This document shows, in pieces, positions 1 to 16,100 of a stretch of DNA of 64,000 nucleotides (positions within the stretch are counted from its first letter, which is position 1; each line of letters opens with the position of its first letter). The notes beneath the pieces are model-generated. The model made no database searches, was not told the origin of the DNA, and saw only the letters and a list, made by a program, of their open reading frames with translations. Made by a program: the position numbers and the translations under genes. The stretch lies in the NCBI GenBank assembly GCA_904063045.1, contig CAJFCJ010000002.1, positions 3,405,891-3,469,890 of the forward strand, in the 5' to 3' direction. The stretch is from Dimorphilus gyrociliatus (taxonomy: Eukaryota; Annelida; Polychaeta; Dinophilidae).

Positions 1-2650
1 GTATTTAAAGGGGATTTTACATCGAAATATACTTGATCTATAGGAAATTATTGTTATCAAACAAGTATTATATGGATTTATATATCTTGATAAACTATAT
101 TATATAAAACAAAGAGAAAAATGTAATTGAGAGAACCTACAAAAGTTAAAAAATATCTGTTGTTTTATAAAATTATCATAGTTAGATACGCTAGAATAAT
201 CATATTGAGAGAAAAATTACAAGATTACTTAAATAGTTCTTTTTTAAAAATTGTCTTTTGTATTGTATAGAAGTCTATTCTTAAAAAACTAACAGTAAAA
301 AAGCTTTTACATTTCTCTTTTTTGAATTAATAATTTCAAACTGAAATATTTAAAAAAAAGATACACTATCACAGCTGTTACCTTCAAAGAATGCTTTATT
401 CAAACACGTAATTTTGTACATGAAATAACGGTTATATCTTAAGCTGAATATAAACATAACAATAACTTTACTAAGATTATAATGATTTGCTCTTCCTCTT
501 TATTTTGTCAATTTAAATTATTCTATTGCGTTTATAATATACATTTTTCTAAACAGCTGTTATTTTATTACACAAAAACACTGTCTAATATATATGAGAC
601 AGTTATTACATAAGCTATACTTATTTTATGGAGAACAATTGCATATTAATAATAATTACTTTTTACTCGGAATTATTCGTTGCGTGATATTTCATGAATA
701 ATTTTCTTCGAGTGCTTTACTAGAATTCTTTTATTTTCTCCAAAAAGGAAAATCTATATAATATTTTAGCTAATTATTAAAGGATGATTTCTTTTATAGA
801 TATTCTTGTTAAGAGTATTAATTGACTTTTTTATACTCATTTGAATAAATAGACTTAGTTGCTCAAAAGCCAAGTTAGTAGGTTTATTTTACTTGGAATG
901 AACTTAAAACATTGGGTTTGTTTTAAATATCGGTTATAAAGAGAAATGTTCTGTAACTTAGTTATATTGGCAATTTCAAAGATTAAAATCCGTGTAATAC
1001 TCATAAACAATCAGAAACATATGAAGTTTTCTTTGACGTAAGCAGATGGAGATAGAACTCGTCAAGTAACTCCTGTATTTTTCTCAGTAAGCTTTTTTTG
1101 TTAAATCACAATGAAAAGAGATACGGTATGTTTAATTTATCCGTAAACTTGAGTAATCTATAATTTTAAATGAAAATCAGTTCGTCATACGACCTAAAGT
1201 ATATGATGTCAGAGGTATGTTACTGTAAACTTAGTGTTGCATCCAGAACGAATGGAAAGCCTAATATATATCTATCTCAAGATTTGAAACATACTTAATG
1301 TTTTTAGTAAATCATTAGGTGGCGCTTTATGTCTTCGAAATGTTTTTTACAATGTTACCTGTTATGGCCATCTATTAGATTATCTAGTAATTAAACCATA
1401 TCACAATGAAGAGATAATCCTTTTTGAATAGAGACCAAATATAGGTCACGATAACCGTGACATTTTTAGTAAAAAGATATAGTAAGGGGAAAGTTTATAT
1501 ATAACATACACATACATACAGTATTTATATATAGAATATAAATATATGGCTCATTGAATGATGCTTTGCGAAGGTGCTAATTAAATAATAATAGCTGGTT
1601 AAATAAAACACTAATTAATCCCCGTGAGTTAAATTAGTCGCATTCAAATTTCAGATAATGAATCTAGTCATTTAAAGATCAAATTGGAAAATTTGGTGGT
1701 ACTCTCTGACCTTAAACAAAAACATTTAATTAAATAAACTTCACGTGATAAATAACAACTTCATATGTCAAACTAAACTAAACAAACGCTACCGATATAC
1801 TGTATTGTGAAATTTAGACTAAAATGTACAACAAATATTTTTGTAGATAATGACATACTCTCAGCTTTGTTAATAAAAAGTACACTAAGGTACACATTCT
1901 AAGAACAATAACTGACCTTAAAGCTAAAAATTAATCCTACTCTCAGATATTTAATTGAAGCGTACAATATCAAATTACAATTTAGACTATATTTATATTT
2001 ATAAGCAAACATTATTTTTCCTTTTAGGATTATATGTTTCTTTTGAGAAGATGAATCAATCTTTCAGTGCTGGTTTATAAAATCTTAACTAGATTGTTCA
2101 TCTTGGTAGGAAATATTACGATTTTCTTTCTAGCACTGATATTTTAAATTCGTTGTAGTTAAAGAATAAATAAGAAACTTTAAATTTATGACATAGCATA
2201 ACTAAGTGTTAAGGGCCATTTTTATAATATTACTCTGTAAAAATAGACAGGTATTTTTTTGTGTTTCAAACAAAAGCTGTTTATTGATTTTGTGACGACA
2301 TATGTATTAATATTTATGTGAATTCAATTAATTCCAGTTAATTTTATAACTGTTATTTTATTTTTGCCTTGAACTGGTCTTACTTAGATAATAAGGAAGT
2401 CACCATATTCTTGTCTTTTTTAAGGACTTACACGTTTTACTTTTATCAGTTGTTCTTTAAATTCTATTAAAAAAAACTAAAGATATGAACTTTGATCCAA
2501 CTTTTCAAGATGATTAAAAAAAACTATTTATTACTTACGAATACGTAATACAATTGAACTTTACACTTGCTATATATATATATTGACGTTAGATGGCGGT
2601 TAATTTTCTCTATGCAATAACTGTAGAGGGCGTTATAATCATATATTGTT
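1..2650. other. AT-rich stretch with no recognisable gene
   Basis: No open frame longer than a few dozen codons and no conserved protein segment is visible on either strand. I looked here specifically for MH1-domain exons of the SMAD gene that follows (the conserved Trp-Cys and Cys/His zinc-binding segments) and found none. One AGGTGGCG element lies at 1317-1324. Confidence 0.6.
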
Positions 2651-2765
2651 TTGGGCATTAGTACGACTGCGCAGTTCGACAGTTCTTGCCGGTTTCCGAT
2701 AGATTGAGAAGGATTTGAGAAAACTTGAACTTGTGCTTAGTTTAGCTATAAGCTATTAGGCACAA
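2591..2765 (+). promoter_or_regulatory. Probable promoter and 5' UTR of the SMAD gene
   Basis: This stretch is richer in G+C than its surroundings and lies directly before the SMAD start codon. It contains AGATGGCG at 2591-2598, a related AGAGGGCG at about 2624, and the block ACTGCGCAGTTCGAC near 2665. An in-frame TAG at 2757-2759 separates it from the start codon, so it is untranslated in the SMAD frame. The transcription start is inferred, not seen. Confidence 0.4.
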
Positions 2766-6600
<3,835 letters not shown>

Positions 6601-9600
6601 GCATGGAAACAAGCATCCATTTATTTTTTGCAAGAGCGTTTTTTCTCAGTGTTCAGTTGCCTGTAAAGTCTTTTTGCTTTTGTACTCGAATTTTTTTCCT
6701 TGGATATATTAGTCGTTTAATCAGACCTTTCGATTTTTCGATCTGATTTAAGAGCATAACATATTCAGGAGAATAGTAATTATAATATTTTAATAATTAC
6801 TTTTCATTTTTACGTAACGCATTTAACACGCAAAAAATGTTAACTTATTTCATTATAAAGAGTTTACGGAAGGAAAAACGTACATGTATTTTAGCCAGCT
6901 GAGTCGCTACATTTTCTTTTGTACAATTGCTTTCTGTTGCTTAAGAAGCCTCTTTAGAGGTCTATAACTTTGAATGCACTAAATTTGTTAATAATGAATC
7001 TTATAACAAGTAGCTTGTTTTTAATATGTGCGCAAAATAAATTTTTTGTAATTATAATATAGGATATTGTATAAGAGAGAAAAAGTAATTCTGTGGAGAG
7101 TGTAATCACAAGGTTTACTGCCAGCTTTGCTCTTGTTTCTTTCATCGCGCTTTCATGGAGAGCTCAAACTCTGCAATTGGTTATTAGACTTGAAAAAGTT
7201 TCGTGGAGAAAGAAAATTACAGAATGCATATGAATATATAATTGAAGAGTATGTGTTGCACTGATTAAATCGAGTTAAATTAACTAATCAACGATATATA
7301 TTCAATTAAAAATTTGAGCAAAGAAATCCAGCTGATATTAATCTCAAGAAAACCGTAAATTCTTTATCCTATCAGGCAGAAAGACGAACGCGAGGTAGAC
7401 CCGGTAGTGTAGTGCCATTTGAGTTAGCCTAATTTGGAATAAATGAATACTTGAAAAGTGCCATATGGATGAATGAGAAGATATCATTTAAACTTTCGAA
7501 ATATGAAAAGCTTTATTTATGTAAATAAATTTTGATTTATTATTTATCAATCTGTCCATATGTTATTAGTTGAATAATGTTTTAAGTATCAAAGTGTTCG
7601 TACAGTTTCATTCTGTCCTTAATCACAATTGTATATCGTTCATGCTTATAGTAATAGTTATGATTTGAGTGTTTGTGTTTTTTGTGTGAGAAAAAGATAA
7701 AATATGCTCGATTAGAGTAACCTCAATGTCATAATACAAAAGGTTTTCTAGTAAATTACTGCTGTTAGTGCACGTAAAAGAAATTTATCTAATCTATCGA
7801 CTTCCGACAAAGATATGTAAAAATTGTTTGTTCCCTGTAAAAGAAACCATTGAACCTATAATTGAAACTGAAAATGATCTGTTAACCATTTCGATAAATT
7901 GAATGTATTATTTAATATCTACCAAGTACAGTATCTTGCATCTCTAAATTTATCAGCTTAATCTATATTTGCCTAGTTTTTTATATGTTTGTCTTAAAAA
8001 CTGTACTCTCTTATTTTTTGTCAGTTTTTTTTCTGCAAAGTAAACATCTTTCAAAAACTGGCTGTGTCCAATTAATTACATTTTCCCCTATAAAATTAGA
8101 TACTATTTAGAAAAGAATAACAAAAAAAACAAAGTTAAAAGCAACCTTATGATTTTCAAAACACCAAGAAGTACGCCTTGAATTACAATAAATAGTCTTT
8201 CTTTTGTACTAATAAACATACAAGTTATTATTCGATTACTTATGGAAAGAGGATTAACAAAAAAAGGATCATTAATAAACATTAAAGCGTTTTACAAGAG
8301 AGATTAGTATCATCTTTTTCTTTCATAAATCCTGTAGGAGAAATTTAATTATAGTAATCATTGCCTTGCACTGACTACACATTTCAAGGTGTATAATATA
8401 TAATAAGCATCGAAAAGTAGAAATGATTTACAAGACTTTTACAGTTTCAATTTATAATTTGATCTTAAATCTTACATTAATATTAAGGTAAAAATATTCT
8501 TGATTCTTCCAGTACAGGATAACTGCAGTATTAACCTCATTATTAATAAAAAACTGAGGTAAATATAGAGGTTTACTATATATATAAATTATAAATGTAC
8601 AAATAAAGGAGAAAAAATCTAGGTTACATCTTATACTGCTTCTCCTAACGACCTTGAAAGAGATTTCGTTTCCCACAGAGTGTTTTATAACAGTAGTTTC
8701 AAGTACGTGTATTTTAATGGAAATTTATTTGAGAATAATTCTTTTTCTGTATTAACTGCAATTCCGTTTGGTTACATTATTATAATAATAACGCTTCTAT
8801 ATACTGCATATATAAAGTGTAAATTTAATATCCGCCAAGCATAGAATAGAATAGAAAACATTTTTTACAGTATTTATATACTGTATATTTATATAATCTA
8901 TTGCAGATTTTAATGAAGAATTGAAGCAAATGATTAAAATAAATCCCTTTCAAAAAGAATAAGATTTTGTCTATCATTTAGTAAATAGTAGAGGGGACAC
9001 TAAGAATGGTTTATAATATAAAACCTATATAAATTGACAAACAAGAAACAGTTTAAAAAGCTAATATAATATAGAGTTTCCTTTTTTCTTATCTAACTTC
9101 AAAATAGTAGTAAATCTTATGGAATAGGCGTAGTAGATAAAATTTATTGTTGAGGACCGACTAAAGAATACAATTGAATAGTTTGCTACTGTGAGTCTTC
9201 TTTTTATCAACAGTCAAGTGACGTTCAGTTTCCTTTAGAAATTTGTCCCTACCTTTCTTTTGAAGACAAACATTCAGCTGTGTTTTATCTTCTTTCTTCG
9301 CCTAGATATCTACAGATAAGGAAAAGAGGGAGAAATGGATTCTTATTAATTGTATTTTCTTAGTATGGGAGAATATATAGCTGGTGCTTTCTTTATTGTT
9401 ATCTTTATTTTGTATTTTTTTTGAATAATTATTAAAAATAGTAAACCTTGAGGCTAAATGTAAAAAGGATATTTATAATAAGCAAGCCTCTTTATTATCT
9501 AAAAGAGTAACGCCATCTATTGATACATAGAAATACAATACAATACAGTCTAACAATTAAAAGTTGTTATTGTATTTTTCTTTCTTTTATATAACAATGA

Positions 9601-12600
9601 AGAAGTTATTTTAGTTAAAACTGTTCATATTTAAAGTATTATTGTTTAAGTAAAAAGTTAGACTGTTAGTATATCTGTCTTCTAAATAGATTTATTAAAA
9701 ATTCCTTATTGCCAACAACTTCTTTTCGTATACTAAACAAAATATCCTACAATTGAACAGAGATAAATCTCTAATAGTGTTCTCTTTATTGTTGACCTAA
9801 GGAATTTTCTTTCAAAGAGTATATCCATTATTACACTTAATTTAACTCTTTTCAACAAATGAATCGAAAAAATCCTCTTATACGAACAAGAATTGAAAAT
9901 AGAAAAATAAGAATTTTTTGGATCTGTGTCAATAATTTTATTACTCGATATAGCATCATGCTTTACTATGATCTCATGATATTTATATATAAAGATTTAT
10001 AGTTGTCATAATTTTCAAGATAGTTCATAAGCTAAGTTAAATCTATTTATTAGCTCAAAATACAAAATATGTTGTCTTTTTTTTTTATAAAAACAACAGT
10101 ACTATAAATATTTAAAGGACTGGATGTAGATTTAATCTGTTGAATAGGTAATAAACGTATTTAATAAACAACAACAGTTTTTTAAGTGTTTCTTACTTAT
10201 TCAAATAGTTTAATAAGTTTAATTATTATAAATTTAAAAAAGACTGTAAGCTCGAGTCTGGTAAAAGGAGATGTAGTAATGGAAGCGAATGAAGGAGAAC
10301 TGATAATGAATAGACATGAGTTTACTTTTATTCGAATAAAAGCCACTCAGGAGTTAGAACTAAATAGAATAGATCTAAACCAGTCTACAGGGGAGAATGG
10401 GAATATTTCCTCTTTACTAATGTGACGGAAAGAAGAAATGTGTCAAGTTTTATTTAACATTTATGTCTTGCTTGAATGAGACAATTTAGAGACAGTCTGC
10501 ATGCAATGGCTTATATAGGCTCACGCTATACATTAAAAGACTTAAAACTGCAAAGAATCCTGATAGACATGTCTTTAAGTTTTAAAATATCTGACTTTTT
10601 TTGGATATAAAACAGGAAATATTTTGTCAATTTGCTATCTGAGGAGAAAATCGTGGATTTTTTTCGAAGAGAGATTTAGTCCCTTTCCCTTCCGTTTTCC
10701 ATGGAAAAAATCCTAATTTACATATTAGAAAGCTCTTATTCTTTGCTTTAATACTACTTAGTAATAAATTCAAGTATATGCTTATTATACAACATTTAAC
10801 AGAAGCTTGAAAAACACTTTTCAGATGCTTTTTTATCGCAATCTATCAGTTTTTTTTAATACTTATAACAGATATGTAGTAGATTTGGCGATTATCAAAA
10901 GGGCGTACACTCGATTGTATAACGAAGAAACTATCCTTGCTAGCAGCTGTAAAAATGAAACGTAGACTATAAAATTAGTTTTAGAATTGAAGAACTAAAG
11001 ATCGAATATAGAGGATTTATTGAATATTTAACAAGAATAAATTCGTTCGGTTATCTTTTTGTATTATCCTTATACGATTACAGAAAAGGGTGAATTTTTT
11101 CTATAATTCTTCAAATAAATGATAAAAGGTTATTATAGTTTTTGCTATTTAAGTTACTCTAAAAAAAACGGATAATAAATTAACTATATACAGTCTATCG
11201 CGTAGGAATTGACTAAAGTTTTTATCTCTTATCGTATCGGAATAATGTAATTTTAATTTGAAAGCTTACATACTAATACATTTTTCTATGAGCGATAAGC
11301 GTTTAAAAATTATTTGTAATATAATGATCAGCTGACTATTATTAAGAAAATATCATCGACCTTTTTATCATATAGAAAAATAAAGTTAGTTGAATAATAA
11401 CGCAAATAGAAGAAAAACAATAGCATATGATATACTGTTTATTTATCAGAAACGCTTTGTTTTCTTTATCAATGAAATATATACAAATGTATATACTGTA
11501 TTACATGATTATAATATGAATTATAACGATATATCGTATTTAAAAAAAAAGAATAAAACTTTATTACAAGAAAATAAATATGCTGTCTGTTCAATTAACT
11601 TTTTCTACAATCTCTGAAAAGCATTGATTATCAATGAAACACTTTAGATTAAAATTTTTTCACAAGGTTAGAAAAGTTTTAAATAAAAATCATTATGAAG
11701 TTTAAAAAGTCTTTTTCAAGTACCAAGTTAATATAGAAGTGAAGAATAAAACAAAACCTGGCTTGTAAATATTCTATATATACAAAAAAAAACATACAAT
11801 ATTAAACTTAAGACAATAATGTAATTTAATATAAAACAACATTCACTTAGTATGTTTAGAAGAGTTGAGTAGTAAAAATAATATAACAGATATATAGATA
11901 TTTACTATTAATAATTAAGATATTATATATATACTGTATAATATATATTTATATATACTCTGTGGAAGTTGAAAAGTAAAAAAAGAAGAGATACTTTCAA
12001 GTTCACATGAGGTAAATTGTTATTACAAATTTTTTTTAATATTTTTTCATTATCTCAATTATCTCTCTTAATCTGTAATTGATTTTTAGTAAAAATGATA
12101 AAGAAAAATTGATTCATTATCCAAGAAATATAATAGTTTTTTTTTTAACTTTTCGCTTTGCTTCTGTTTAAAAAGTTAGCAAATCCCTCTTATTTGACCT
12201 TTTTCTTTAGATAAAATTGTACATATATACTGAATATATACATTCTTTATATACACAACTAATCGTTTGTATATTTTTATCAAAATTTTGACCTTATTCT
12301 GTAATGTTAAAAAGATTGAGGGTAGGAATCAGCAATGAAGAGATAATGAAAGCAACGTTAATTGTTTAATTATTGTTTTAATATGTGTATCATATGCTAA
12401 TGCTTTTGTTTCTAGGGCTAATTATAAACAGGAGAATTTTATACAATGCCATGAGAAATCTTATACCGCTCTTTTTTTTTTATTCAGTTTTGTTCTACTT
12501 TAGAATACAGTTGGATGATAATTTAGAGAAAGTATATTCTTTAAATAAAAAAAAAAACGGTAAATATTACTAGATTTTTCTGGATTATGTCGATTATCCT

Positions 12601-13163
12601 CTGTAAAAGGTTCGATTCAACAAATTGCCTAAACTTTGACTTGTCTTTTTTAGTCACGTATCTTTCAGATAAAAAAAATCAAATAAAGGAGAATCAATTG
12701 ACAGATATAGCTCACACTCTTAATCGGAACCTTTATTTTCACATTTAATAACTTAGGAGTAATAAGACAAACGGAAAATCATAAAAAGATAAAATAATTC
12801 AAGCTAACTTGATAATTTTATTAAAGAGGCCAATAAATTCGTTATTATATACTTAATTGGTTTGAAACTAAAGAGCTCATGGCTGACTTTGAACTCGATA
12901 AAGAAAGAATTAAAGGTTATGAAGACGAGGAAGATGGAGGAAGAGAAAAGGTTAAATTTAGCTTTGTTTATTTTATAATCGAACAATAAAATAAATTTAT
13001 GTTTAAGTGAACATGTGAAAGATATTATCATATTTATAGTAGGTCTATAAAATTTTTCATTTAAACCCGTTTTAACATATTGTTGTTGTTGTTCATTTTC
13101 ATTAATTATCATTTTTCATTTTTTCCCTCTCTTCCTCCTCCTCAGCAATCAGGAACTAGAAAA
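6601..13163. other. SMAD 3' UTR followed by a 6 kb AT-rich gene desert
   Basis: No exon-like segment can be supported. Open frames here are short, rich in Phe/Ile/Asn/Lys and without family resemblance. Two palindromic TATACTGTATA copies (8877-8887, 11930-11940) and one CGCCATCT element (9511-9518) occur. A short stretch at 10280-10424 is less AT-biased and stays open, but I cannot link it to any gene. Confidence 0.5.
7036..7041 (+). terminator. Candidate poly(A) signal for the SMAD gene
   Basis: AATAAA 436 bp after the SMAD stop codon. It is the first plain hexamer downstream, but such hexamers are common in this AT-rich sequence, so the assignment is weak. Confidence 0.25.
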
Positions 13164-16100
13164 ATGAAATTATTCTACATTATACTTCTTATAACAGTCG
13201 TTGTTGGTTTATCTCTGGTAAATGATATTTATTATTTAATTATTAATGTAAAACTTTATGTAATAGATAATTGACAATATGTATTAATTGTTAAACATTT
13301 TAATATTTTAAGCGTGTTTATCTTTAGTTTTTTATTATAAATAGCTAGTATAAATAATCTGTAAAATAAGAGATAAATAACTACGAAACATTTTGATGGA
13401 GATTGAAGTTACCAAGTAACAGTTTTTGACCTTAGTATTCAGTATGAAAACAGCTGTTATTAGCATATTATTTTAAGCGATTTATTCTATTTATTTCTCT
13501 ACTAATTAAGAATTTAGTATAGGTAAATAGTTTTATAATTGATAGGTTTCTTTAGTAGGAGACTATCTTTGTTTTGAATATATTTATGAATGAATCAAAT
13601 AATTTTGTAATTGACTGTGTTAAATAGAATTTGGGTAAAAAGAAAATAATAGCCATATAATTGCTTCTTACGCTAGAAAATATGGTATTTAGTGTAGTAC
13701 ATCTATATATATAGTGTACATAGATGTGATATAAAGAGAAAGGCAGAGACACAAACAGAGAATAGACAAAGATAGAGAAAAGAGAGAGAAAGGATAGATT
13801 TTGACATAAAGTAATACTTGGGTAAAATTACTAATTTCCATTTAATTCCGCAGTCCTTAGGCTTGGGACTTGGATTACCGAAGAGGGGAAGTAATACTAA
13901 CAATGAGAAAAAATGTAAGGCTTGGAATGGGAAAAGAGTCTTCTCTCACTCTAGAACGAATATTAATTGGCTGAATGGAGAGTGTCCAAATAGAATGGGA
14001 AGAAAAAATTGTCCAAGTCACATGAAATCTTCTCCTACAATTCTTATAAGTTTGGATGGTTTCAGAACCGAATATTTAAGTAGGAATGTAACACCGGCCA
14101 TACAAAAATTAGCAGATTGTGGCGTTAGGGCGGAGAGCCTGAGAAGTATTTATCCGACAAAAACCTTTCCCAATCATTATTCTATGGTTACTGGGTTATA
14201 TCCAGAGAGTCATGGTGTTATTGACAATAGAATGTGGGATCCAAAGACAAAAGATTTTTTTGCTTTGAATTTACCTACAAAAAATGACCCAAAATGGTAT
14301 CAGGGTCGACCTATTTGGTTGAATGCTCAAGATAATGGCAAAAGAGTTAAAACCTTTTTCTGGCCTGGAACTGACGTCGTTCATGAAGGGAAACTTCCTG
14401 ATGATTGTTATCAATATGATAGGTAGTTTTGTTATCATTACAAGTATTAGTGTTATTTTGTTTTCTTAAAAATGCAGACACTTTTTTTCTGCTTAAAAAA
14501 CAAGAAAATAGATTAATTTATTCAGAAAATGAATATTTAACTTGAACTAAAATTCATATCAGTGAAAATAGAGAAAAAACAACAGTATTATTATTAACGT
14601 ATCTTATATTAATATTAGTGTATCGTAATTTTAATCAGTTGGCATATTCAATTTGTTATCTTGAATCTCTGATAATAAAAATAACAGTTTCTGTGAAAAT
14701 GAAGACAAATTATAATCTTTTTTTCCAAATACAGTTCCGTTCCTTATACTGCAAGAATTGATCAGATTTTGGAATGGTTTAAAGATAAAAATTCGCCACC
14801 TGATCTGGTTATTGCATATTTTGAGCAACCGGATAGTGCCGGTCATGAATATGGTCCATTTTCGGAGAATGTTGTATCCAATTTAACAAGAGTTGATAAC
14901 CTTATTAATAGACTTATAAGTGGACTAATTCAGGAAAATTTAGAGGAATGCGTTAATATTGTTTTAGTTAGTGATCATGGAATGGCTGAAACTAAATGTA
15001 GTAAAACTGTTAATTTAAATGAATATTTGGACACGAGTAATGTCTATGTACATCAAGGTTCTTTTACAAGGATTTCTGGGAAATATCGGAGGGAGGGTGG
15101 AAAAGTTGTTGAACACAATGGTCTTTCTGACGAGGAGATAATGAACAAGATGAGTTGTAATTATTACAATAATACAAAGGATTGGTACTTAAATGCAATG
15201 TTAAAACAAGATTTACCGGTTAGAATGCATTATGTTCAACATCCTAGAATAGACAATGTTGTTGTTGACGTAGAAAATGGTTGGTATACTCTTTCGTCAT
15301 CGCAGTGTAATATTGCAAAAGGAGGGCACGGATATGACTATCTTGATGAGAATATGAAATCAATTTTCCTTGGTTATGGCCCTGGATTTAAGCAAGGCTA
15401 CGTAGGAGAAGAATTCAGTAATATAGAAATATATAATTTAATATGTAATCTACTGGATATTAAGCCAAACAATAATAATGGAACAGAGCATGCTTTAGAT
15501 CATTTTCTTTCCTCTCCAAAAAACGTTAGCGATATGATTGAACCTGATTTTCCAATTCATACCAATCTACCATCCGAAAATGAAATGAAAAAGAGACGTA
15601 TGAGTTCCAACTGTAGATGTTACGACAACGACACAGTTGACCAGTTTGATAAAGAGTTAAACTTAACCGAGTCGCAAGCTAAAGAAGTTATTAATAGAGT
15701 CTTACCTTTGGGGGAACCGTTTAGTAAAAGTCCGTATAAGAGACTAATTCAACGAAATTATGCTATTGGATATAAGGAAAGCCTTGAAACGCCTTTATTT
15801 GTTGCCTTTCAAGTATTGAAGCCTATTAACTCTATATTAGATAACGGCTCTAAGGTTAACGATTTGAAAAATTGTACCAGACCAGATGTTCGAATAAGAA
15901 CGTCCCGGTGTAACGTGGACAATTCAATGCTATTAACAAAGCTTTTTCCTCCAGAACTTTCTCCAAATTCAAATGACAATAATACTGATATCCGGACAAA
16001 TGCAGTGAAAATGAACAAGCAATTCGCAGACACTGTCTGGATACACCTTATTCGTTTGATTGAGGAATATGGAGAGAAATTTAACCTAATTAACGTTATC

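Noticed and set aside
10280-10424. Less AT-rich open stretch of about 50 codons starting MEANEGELIMNRHE
   Set aside because: No splice partner, no recognisable motif and no promoter-like context; could be an isolated exon but cannot be supported.
12609-12618. GGTTCGATTC resembling a tRNA B box
   Set aside because: No A box, acceptor stem or cloverleaf pairing in the surrounding sequence.
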